Below are positions 8,601 through 14,169 of a DNA stretch of 16,502 nt, in pieces. Under the pieces are notes generated by a model. That model was not told the DNA's origin. It worked only from the letters and a program-made list of their open reading frames with translations, and searched no databases. The DNA comes from Candidatus Hermodarchaeota archaeon (GTDB lineage Archaea; Asgardarchaeota; Hermodarchaeia; Hermodarchaeales; Hermodarchaeaceae), in contig JAEOTD010000135.1 in the NCBI GenBank assembly GCA_016839995.1, positions 1-16,502 of the forward strand, given 5' to 3'. A program made the position numbers and the translations under genes. Within the stretch, counting starts at the first letter, position 1; the number at the start of each line of letters is the position of its first letter.

Positions 8601-10986
8601 CCGACTGCTCATCTTGTACACTCTGTTGTGTTGCAAGTGATTCTTGAAAACTAGCGGAGAGCGCATCAAGTTTTGTGCTCAGTTGTTTAGTAATTTGAGT
8701 ATTGAAGCTCTTCAATTTCGTAGCAGTTAGTTGTTTTGCGATTACTGAATCAGAAGCTGTAATCGCTTGTGTTTCAAGATTACCTTTCTTTCTTTGTAGA
8801 AAAGCCTGATATTCATTGAGGGCTGTGAGAGTTTGAATGGGGATATCTTCTAAAAGAACAGTGTTGAAGGCACCAATTATTTCTTGATCTCTTTTTGTTA
8901 ACTGTGAAGTGAGGGAACGAATAGCTCTTCCTAAGGCTCTGTCTCGGGTGGTTTGAATTTCGGGAATAGCTGGTTGGTACTTCTCAATCACTGTTTCAAC
9001 TTTGAGAATCTGTTCGGTTCGGAGCTTATCTGCTGTACTTTCGATCCCCTCGGAATATTGGCGCACGATGTTTTCGAGTTTTGCCAGTTCCTTTTGCAGA
9101 TCTGACGCTGTCTTGTTTGTTATCTTGGTCAAAGCGCCTTTAAACGCACGTGAATGGGTATCAATAACCTTCTGTTCTCTTGTAGCTTGAGCTCGATTAT
9201 CTGCAGCTGATTGTTTAATTGCACCTTGTGCATACTTCAACTGGTTTGCAGCATATTTTCCTAATTGGCTAGCTGTCATTTCAAGAGCATTAATCGATGC
9301 AGCTGCCTCTGTTCTTAGGAGTTTTTGCATCTTATTGCTAAGTGCATGATGTTGTTCTTCCTGCAACTCCATTTGTGATCTGAAATCTGAAAGAAAAGCC
9401 TCAGAAGCTTTCTGAATGGTTCTTAATCGGCGTTTAAGGCGCCTTCCGATTTGATTGGAAATTGATTTGAAGTTTGAGGTAAGCGCTCTTTTTTGGGTTT
9501 TACTTTCTGCGATGAGACTCTGAAGTAAAGTTTGTACTTCAACAAGTTGGGCTAAATAGGAATCACGCATTTCGCTGCTTATACTTTGGCTTGCATTTTC
9601 GAGCAGTGCATCATGTTCTGTTTTTACCTGCTCCAAGAGTGTTGAAACCGAGTTACGGATTTTTGAAAATTGACCATAACTTAGAGATGAAGGTGGCCAT
9701 TTTGTAACTGTCTCTTCTGCTTCCTTGTGAAGGCGCCGTAACTCTAAACTACTATGATTATGGGCTTTCTTCAAATCTTGGAAAAGCCCTTCAATAATTT
9801 GTTCTGAAGTATCTAGACTAGACTTTATTGTTGAATCCATGGTCGCTGTGGTCTCATCGGTTTGCTTAGCAAAGCGACGATTTTCTTTTTTAATCGACTG
9901 CTCCAATTGTGAAACTAGATTGCTCAAAGATTGGGTTTGTTGCGTCCAAGTTTCTTGCATCAGGGTTGTAAGGTCCTGTTTGAGTTTCTGTAGAGCTTGT
10001 GTAATTTCTTTTTGTGAAGTATCAAAAACTAGATTTGTTTCTTTCGTGTAGGCGTCAATGTCGCTTGTGAGTGTTACTGCAGTTTCTTCGGTAGATTCAG
10101 CTAGACCTTCTTTTTGCGAAGTAATCTCTGTATTGACTGCGTTTCTCCCTGTATCCATGGTTCGTTGAAGGAGGATTTTAGCACCATCAAGGTGGGTTGA
10201 TATCTGCTGCTTACTCTCTGTAACTCGTGCTAGGAGTTGATCTGCTGTGGCACTAATCCACTGTTTTGAATCCTCTTGATGTGCACTGATGGCTTTTGTA
10301 GCATCTTCAAGTGCAAGTTTCTGGGCATCATCAAGGTGTGAGATTCCTTCGTCTATGAGGCTGTTGAGTGCTTGCTGTGTTGAAGTGTTCTGTTCTGAAA
10401 TTTCATCAAGACTGAGCGATGAGAGGCTATTCAAAGATTTTTGGAGGGTTTCAGCCACGTTACTCAATACGATATTGGTAGCCATTGCCGCTTCGTTTAA
10501 GGCGATTCCTTGTCTTTCATTCAGGTTTTCTAAAGCACTTCGAACCTGTCTGGTCATTAACTGCAACTCGTCATGGATTTCACTCAATGTCTTGGACTGT
10601 AATTTTTGTAATTCTTTCCAAGATTTCTGGGTATCTTTTGAGAAAGTCTGTACTTCCTTCGATAATTCTTGGTATGGCGCAAAAGCGCGATAACGAGTCA
10701 CAACACCTGGTAGGGGTTTAATGAGCTGCTTCTTCTCAAGGGTTTCAAGAGTACTTCTTACCTTGACCATTGGGACTCCAGAATAATTGCTAATACCATC
10801 AGCCGTTAGTTGGCCCATAATTAATAATGCGGTATACACCCGAATTTGAGACTCTGTGAGTTTAAATCGAACCTGCAAGGCGGTTTGTAACTTGGAGGAG
10901 ATCTCAAATGGTGTGGCACACTGAGCGGCATTTCCTTCTTCTGTTGTTGCAGGAGGAGACTTGGGTTTACTTTCTTTTGGGGTCAT
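5602..10986 (-). CDS. Giant TrmB-like winged-helix / coiled-coil protein, 1794 aa
   Basis: Residues 1-30 are a Pro/Ser/Lys-rich tail. Residues ~43-108 form a TrmB-type winged helix (LTESQIRVYTALLIMGQ, then VRSTLETLEKKQLIKP and a wing at VVTRYRAF). From ~109 to ~1650 the chain is almost all predicted coiled coil, rich in Gln, Thr, Ser, Leu, Lys and Glu. It has proline-free runs at 109-430, 433-671 and 1264-1622, and a few Pro-marked breaks (431-432, 672/675, ~1027-1050, 1263). Residues 1654-1794 are an alpha/beta domain (TITLVYPSFDEVP, SRVHIITTLDGE, NIRLWNNPNMEFYGG, GEEVLIAP) like the degenerate PLD-like effector domain of TrmB regulators, without a catalytic HxK motif. TrmB proteins are normally around 260-350 residues, so the coil is a huge expansion. 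No membrane segment is seen. The frame is intact over 5.4 kb. Role unknown: regulator, chromosome-structuring rod or DNA tether. Confidence 0.85.
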   Translation of the reverse strand: MTPKESKPKSPPATTEEGNAAQCATPFEISSKLQTALQVRFKLTESQIRVYTALLIMGQLTADGISNYSGVPMVKVRSTLETLEKKQLIKPLPGVVTRYRAFAPYQELSKEVQTFSKDTQKSWKELQKLQSKTLSEIHDELQLMTRQVRSALENLNERQGIALNEAAMATNIVLSNVAETLQKSLNSLSSLSLDEISEQNTSTQQALNSLIDEGISHLDDAQKLALEDATKAISAHQEDSKQWISATADQLLARVTESKQQISTHLDGAKILLQRTMDTGRNAVNTEITSQKEGLAESTEETAVTLTSDIDAYTKETNLVFDTSQKEITQALQKLKQDLTTLMQETWTQQTQSLSNLVSQLEQSIKKENRRFAKQTDETTATMDSTIKSSLDTSEQIIEGLFQDLKKAHNHSSLELRRLHKEAEETVTKWPPSSLSYGQFSKIRNSVSTLLEQVKTEHDALLENASQSISSEMRDSYLAQLVEVQTLLQSLIAESKTQKRALTSNFKSISNQIGRRLKRRLRTIQKASEAFLSDFRSQMELQEEQHHALSNKMQKLLRTEAAASINALEMTASQLGKYAANQLKYAQGAIKQSAADNRAQATREQKVIDTHSRAFKGALTKITNKTASDLQKELAKLENIVRQYSEGIESTADKLRTEQILKVETVIEKYQPAIPEIQTTRDRALGRAIRSLTSQLTKRDQEIIGAFNTVLLEDIPIQTLTALNEYQAFLQRKKGNLETQAITASDSVIAKQLTATKLKSFNTQITKQLSTKLDALSASFQESLATQQSVQDEQSDTALGLARDEFVERYSQQISNYNELAANSFNMQMKPLLRDCKTKISRQTKREKQIDKLCEQTLEKLLELPKTVLAREKKTARDKITKELETIFQDFRAKLVTQTNREKQITQIIQSSLESLEALPRTILSGVSEQHIDQHISDLLTIFVEYQTALERQHLTNRKRISAEFQTLLKQIVQADYAKSLKTQLNKLLKKSSGEVLEAYRIRLSNEIVSVEVQAEDVFQTQLVKQLRTQFKPKLREYSTTQIPSASEPVRTLNKKLTEIIQKYDSNSRSLVEKYWFPLTKIIDDYSAVVAGNLTALNTATGTAIDQATVNLNTSLTNFEDDTNNLLTITVQAFNREKSGINDQINKSITEMQEDCIAQFIEIQTLLETLSGEISSQKDATTAKLATMKDEIENSTTTNLTTIQESADTFVENVQTELQTQEARVNNLKKNVQDLIKKQGGTLIESVDKIQTRLTEFSKTEIPKAQNLIEEIGQTCATRIDEQRITINQLLETFADNLTEETDDYVSTLRQELVQLQTVISKLVEKIGETTVTIDSELNEQIEENRVNLLNALNAQQTALSTETSATLQSYIEQSRMIQTQLHKGLRRIATEGKETLEQKQTELKVKIDNTVAQNLSKSEATNQSRQEALQMKSQTMITQLGENLTAFGNGITTSSDQISESLTSMLTNSQTELDKLFTVTREGIDENHLALQNEIGQDVETALQSQTKATDLTQTRLKRATQDSVRRMQESLQNFKSTASTELLQKSKTMSDTINQVLDNAQEGLVTQTQQTGRRISRTLSKERQTLKTEYQNLAKEITARAKTAETTAINILQLFSAQTLPTLDQLRTRASQTEEILIGLWDTLTKMEPAEAERTWRIVTCQGIENHLLDMFRRVDETITLVYPSFDEVPVAELSKIQPQSRVHIITTLDGEKQIASARKLLQQGNIRLWNNPNMEFYGGSRDGEEVLIAPTYGNQGEIVAVVSDQASYIALFNQTLGPRWISASNEIRPRS
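7411..7536 (-). repeat. Dispersed repeat, copy 2, in the giant coiled coil
   Basis: Residues 1151-1192 (EMQEDCIAQFIEIQTLL...) are the partner of the copy at residues 472-513. A looser third version may lie near DDYVSTLRQELVQLQTVI. This suggests the rod grew by duplication of long segments. Confidence 0.6.
8128..8457 (-). repeat. Tandem 55-residue protein repeat inside the giant coiled coil
   Basis: Residues 844-898 and 899-953 of the giant protein align without gaps, with about 20 of 55 identities. They share T-x-REKQI at the start, LPxTxL in the middle, and TIF followed by L-x-x-Q at the end. The copies abut exactly, so this is a direct tandem duplication of a coiled-coil unit. A third, weaker echo follows (TNRKRI...LLKQI). 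Confidence 0.7.
9448..9573 (-). repeat. Dispersed repeat, copy 1, in the giant coiled coil
   Basis: Residues 472-513 (EMRDSYLAQLVEVQTLL...) match residues 1151-1192 without gaps, about 16 of 42 identities, including EM, AQ, QTLL, the E...QK spacing and a final I. The copies are 679 residues apart. Confidence 0.6.
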
Positions 10987-10992
10987 CTTTAA

Positions 10993-11023
10993 TCACGTAC
11001 TTTTTTAAACGGCTCTTCACGTA
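10993..11023. promoter_or_regulatory. TCACGTA direct repeat around a TATA-like box upstream of the giant gene
   Basis: TCACGTA occurs at 10993-10999 and 11017-11023 (24 bp start to start). Between them lies TTTAAAAAA (minus strand, 11001-11009), a TATA-like stretch. The second copy also reads as a CAC-GTA-GTG dyad. The arrangement resembles an operator overlapping the promoter of the giant gene. The TATA-like stretch is only about 20 bp from the ATG at 10986, slightly close for an archaeal leaderless start, which weakens the promoter call. Confidence 0.4.
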
Positions 11024-11106
11024 GTGTTTCAATTCTTCTTTCTTCTGCGACGTTATTTGATTCACCTCACCCTCTATAAGGATGACGTGTCAAAAAATCC
11101 AGGAAT

Positions 11107-12270
11107 TCAGATTTTTTCTTTGAGTACCTGTTCTTGCGCTGCTAGTATACCTGAACCAAGAGGGAATTCGAATCCCATACGTTTCAGGACGATTTCAATG
11201 ATAGATAACGTCGCAAGAACATCCCGTTCAGTGCAGATATTCATGTGATTTGTACGCCAAATCTTACCTTTAACCGGACCTTGCCCACCGGCGATTAAAA
11301 TGCCGAGATTTCGTACTTGTTTTCGAAATTCTTTATCAGTTATTCCGGAGGGGTATTTGACGGCTGTAACCGTGTTTGAATAATGGGCAGGATCAGCTAA
11401 TAGGTCCAGTCCCATACCCAGGTACCCAGCACGGGAGATTCGACCCAGTCGGTGGTGTCGTTCGATTCGATTCTCAAAGCCTTCCTCAAACATGATTGTC
11501 AAGGATTCGTGAAGACCATACATTAGGCTGACAGCAGATGTAAATGGGGAGTCTCCGAAGCCGTCATAGCGTTTCTTAGCCTTCAATAAGTTAAGATAGA
11601 AGGTTGGGCTTGGTTGTTTCCGGGCTTCAATCTGTTTCCAAGCACGAGAACCCACCCAAATCGCACCAAGTCCGGGAGGAACCCCCAGACATTTCTGGCT
11701 TCCAGTAACTAACATATCAAAATTCCACTTGTCAGGAAAGACGTAATCTCCACCCACTGATGTAATGCCATCAACAAGTAGAAGTCGGTCATAGTCACGA
11801 ACAATCTGTCCAATTTCCTTTGCAGGATTCAAAACCCCGGTGGATGTTTCATTGTGACAAAGTGTTACGATACGAATTGAAGCATCAGAGGCAAGGGCTT
11901 CACGAACCCGCTCAGGGTTCACAGCTTCTCCATACGTATACTCCTGAATAACGGGTATTCCACCAAAAGCCGTTGTGAGTTCACTCCATCGCTCACTAAA
12001 CTTTCCATTCACTATGTTCAGGACTTTTTCTCCTGGCTCCAAAGTATTCGCGATTGCTGCCTCCATAGCCGCTGTTCCAGAACCTGCAAAGATCAAAACG
12101 TCTTGCTCTGTTTGTAACAGGCGTTGAAGCAATGCTACAGTTTCTTTGTATGTGTTCTGGTACTCTGGGGTTCGGTGACCATATAATACCCGAGACATAG
12201 CTCGGTAGACTCGTGGATGAACTGGCACAGGTCCAGGAATCATTAAGTTCGTAAGCTCTTCGTCAAACAT
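11107..12270 (-). CDS. Class V aminotransferase, alanine-glyoxylate / serine-pyruvate type
   Basis: A pyridoxal-phosphate enzyme of the alanine-glyoxylate/serine-pyruvate aminotransferase family (fold type I, class V), cytoplasmic. From the ATG at 12270 it has 387 residues, the usual family length. It opens with the typical LMIPGPVPVHPRV, then GHRTPEY (~37), the cofactor phosphate-binding loop GSGTAAMEAA, LLLVDGITSVGGD with the PLP-ring aspartate, and GSQKCLGVPPGLG carrying the Schiff-base lysine K193. The C-terminal domain includes GGQGPVKGKIWRTNHMN, the substrate-carboxylate arginine region. The frame continues upstream to an ATG at 12339; its extra 23 residues are not family-like, so I prefer 12270. 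Substrates cannot be fixed from sequence: alanine or serine as donor and glyoxylate or pyruvate as acceptor are the family norm. It lies downstream of the aldehyde dehydrogenase on the same strand, probably in one operon. Confidence 0.9.
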   Translation of the reverse strand: MFDEELTNLMIPGPVPVHPRVYRAMSRVLYGHRTPEYQNTYKETVALLQRLLQTEQDVLIFAGSGTAAMEAAIANTLEPGEKVLNIVNGKFSERWSELTTAFGGIPVIQEYTYGEAVNPERVREALASDASIRIVTLCHNETSTGVLNPAKEIGQIVRDYDRLLLVDGITSVGGDYVFPDKWNFDMLVTGSQKCLGVPPGLGAIWVGSRAWKQIEARKQPSPTFYLNLLKAKKRYDGFGDSPFTSAVSLMYGLHESLTIMFEEGFENRIERHHRLGRISRAGYLGMGLDLLADPAHYSNTVTAVKYPSGITDKEFRKQVRNLGILIAGGQGPVKGKIWRTNHMNICTERDVLATLSIIEIVLKRMGFEFPLGSGILAAQEQVLKEKI

Positions 12271-12351
12271 GCTAATCCAGCACCTAATAGCACTAAGCCC
12301 CTGCAGAACAAAGTAGGTTAAAAGCCTTTCACATTCCATCAGAACTGAAGT

Positions 12352-14010
12352 TCAAGCAGGAAAATGGCGGTATTTCAAATAGCTCAACGCTTCGTAGAAA
12401 TATTTTCCACCAAATACACCGCTCATTTTGAGTCCTCCTAAGTGGGGATAAAACGTATCAAAATGGAGATGATCGGTATTGATGGCTACTCCAGGGGCTT
12501 CAATTTCATCAAAAAATCGTTGCCAGATTGTTGGATCCTCACTATATACCGAGGTTCGAATTCCGTAAGGAGTCTTATTCGCTTGTGTAATGGCTTGATC
12601 AAAGGAACGAATTTTCATTATGGGCAAGACGGGGCCAAAGGTTTCTTGGTACCACATTTTACAATCAAGGGGTACGTCTCGAAGTACTGTGGGTTTGTAA
12701 AAGAGCCCTGCATCATCACGCTCTCCATGGACATTAATACGGTACCCTCCGCATTCCAGTTGTGCTCCTTTTTTAAGCGCTTCAGTGGTCATGTCAATTA
12801 TTTGGTATAATGCCCGGCTTCCCATGATCGGCAAATCAGTATCAGGGTTCTCAGGAAATCCTACTTGTAGCGTTTCGCTTTGTTCCACTAAGGCTTCAAT
12901 GAACTCATCATAAATTGCATCGTGCAGGAACAATCGCTTCGCAGCTAGGCAAATTTGCCCCGAACCAAAGAATCGGGCATGTGAAACAAAAGCTGCAGTT
13001 TTTTCAATATCTACATCTTTCCAAACCAGACTGGCACCACTACCAGCAAGTTCTGGCACAAAATGCATCCCGCGTTTAATTGCCTGAGCCATTAATTCCA
13101 AACCAATTACTGAATCACCATAATATACCATTGCGTTAAGTGGGGCATCATTTACCATGTAATGAGCAATTGGTCTTGCAGGTCCAATAACGGCCTGAAA
13201 TGCACTGGTTGGATAATCCAATGACTCCATTGCATCTCTGAGAACATAAGCGAGTTCCATGTTTGTGAGAGGCATGCGAGCAGGAGTTCTTGTTACATTT
13301 GCATTTCCTGCATAATATGAACTAAGAATTGCGGTAAATCCTAAACCAAGGGCTGCATTATATGGAGGAAAGATTCCGACCGCACCGAAGGGGTATCGCG
13401 TTAACACAGTTCTCTCATCGTCGACCGAACAAGGAATTTCTTTTGGTCCCAACCTATCGGTGATAAACTCGGCTTTCTCTTGGCAAAGGGTTTTGAAAGC
13501 CTTGGTTGTTTGCCAATCGAAAAGCTTGACCGGGGTGCCCTCCGCGATTGCAATAGTCTTAAACGCATCGTAATGTTTCCACATGAATTCGCCTAAAGGA
13601 GGAAGGCTTTCCATGCGCTGCTGCAAAGTCAGTCCTTCACCTTTTTCAAACAATTCACGATGCATCATATGACGGATACGGACCGCTTCTTCACACGCAA
13701 TAGTCGTCTCCCTTACCCCACCAAGAGCATATTCTGCAAAAAGCACTTCACTGATTTCATCCTTTGTTGCCTTGGGGAATCCGTGGACACGAATGTAATC
13801 TTTGAGCAGTCGAATCTCTGGACTTTTTTCCGGTAATCTCCCAGAAAAATAACGTGCAACAAACCGATTTAATGATCTCTCTCCTTCTAAGGCCATAGCA
13901 AAAAAAATACGTGGATCACCAATCGCTTTATTCATATCCGGGAAACTGCGAACGGATCCTTCTTGGGGTGAGGTTATTTCGCCTTTAATTAGATGTCCAA
14001 AGAATCGCAT
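12352..14010 (-). CDS. Aldehyde dehydrogenase family protein with long N-terminus and altered cofactor site
   Basis: NAD(P)-dependent oxidation of an aldehyde is expected. The catalytic set is intact: N218 in FPPYNA, the general-base E320 in ELAGSG, the nucleophile C354 in SGQIC, and the E of YQETFGP. Spacing fits classical ALDHs (34 residues between E and C). Two cofactor positions differ: the usual Lys of VxKP (192 in human ALDH2) is R241 in NVTRTP, exactly 23 residues after N218 as in ALDH2, and the FTGS-type loop reads YYGDS. The protein has 552 residues against about 480-500 for most ALDHs, because of a ~150-residue N-terminal helical extension (EIRLLKDYIRVHGFPKA onward) that I cannot assign. 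Substrate is unknown. A good TATA box lies upstream. It is followed by the aminotransferase with an 81-bp gap, suggesting linked metabolism of an aldehyde and an oxo-acid. Confidence 0.88.
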   Translation of the reverse strand: MRFFGHLIKGEITSPQEGSVRSFPDMNKAIGDPRIFFAMALEGERSLNRFVARYFSGRLPEKSPEIRLLKDYIRVHGFPKATKDEISEVLFAEYALGGVRETTIACEEAVRIRHMMHRELFEKGEGLTLQQRMESLPPLGEFMWKHYDAFKTIAIAEGTPVKLFDWQTTKAFKTLCQEKAEFITDRLGPKEIPCSVDDERTVLTRYPFGAVGIFPPYNAALGLGFTAILSSYYAGNANVTRTPARMPLTNMELAYVLRDAMESLDYPTSAFQAVIGPARPIAHYMVNDAPLNAMVYYGDSVIGLELMAQAIKRGMHFVPELAGSGASLVWKDVDIEKTAAFVSHARFFGSGQICLAAKRLFLHDAIYDEFIEALVEQSETLQVGFPENPDTDLPIMGSRALYQIIDMTTEALKKGAQLECGGYRINVHGERDDAGLFYKPTVLRDVPLDCKMWYQETFGPVLPIMKIRSFDQAITQANKTPYGIRTSVYSEDPTIWQRFFDEIEAPGVAINTDHLHFDTFYPHLGGLKMSGVFGGKYFYEALSYLKYRHFPA

Positions 14011-14035
14011 AAAACCACGTCTTCTACGCCTAACT

Positions 14036-14044
14036 CATATATTC
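14036..14044 (-). promoter_or_regulatory. TATA box of the aldehyde dehydrogenase gene
   Basis: GAATATATG on the minus strand is centred about 30 bp upstream of the ATG at 14010, the canonical archaeal distance for a nearly leaderless transcript. No Shine-Dalgarno sequence is seen before this ATG, consistent with that. Confidence 0.5.
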
Positions 14045-14070
14045 AGAAATCAAACCTGTTCCATGTTTTC

Positions 14071-14113
14071 CTTGTTCTTATTCCTATCACTTGAACGGTA
14101 ATTGTAGAACAAG
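14071..14113. promoter_or_regulatory. Eight-base inverted repeat in the divergent promoter region
   Basis: CTTGTTCT (14071-14078) and AGAACAAG (14106-14113) form a perfect dyad separated by 27 bases. It lies between the divergent aldehyde dehydrogenase and acyl-CoA dehydrogenase genes, upstream of the former's TATA box. The two half-sites are about 35 bp apart, suiting two bound dimers or a loop. The rest of the 159-bp gap shows no gene. Confidence 0.35.
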
Positions 14114-14153
14114 ATTAATCCTAAAGGTTACCCAATCCCTGTTTAACAATATT

Positions 14154-14159
14154 GGAGGT
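14154..14159 (+). promoter_or_regulatory. Shine-Dalgarno site that fixes the start of the acyl-CoA dehydrogenase fusion
   Basis: GGAGGT lies ten bases before the ATG at 14170. The frame also contains a TTG at 14152, but that would put this ribosome site inside the coding region, so the ATG is the better start. Confidence 0.6.
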
Positions 14160-14169
14160 TGCCTCTTCC

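Noticed and set aside
6028..10662. SMC, Rad50 or chemoreceptor identity for the giant coiled coil
   Set aside because: There are no Walker A/B or signature motifs at either end, no hinge or zinc-hook CxxC, no membrane segments and no chemoreceptor hairpin-tip motif.
5786..10721. Several plus-strand open frames of 60-134 codons opposite the giant gene
   Set aside because: Cys/Ser/Phe-rich translations are typical of the reverse complement of a Gln/Thr/Glu/Ala-rich coiled coil. None has a promoter or ribosome site.
12442..12810. Plus-strand frame of 122 codons inside the aldehyde dehydrogenase gene
   Set aside because: The opposite strand encodes conserved ALDH motifs here, and this frame shows no recognisable protein pattern.
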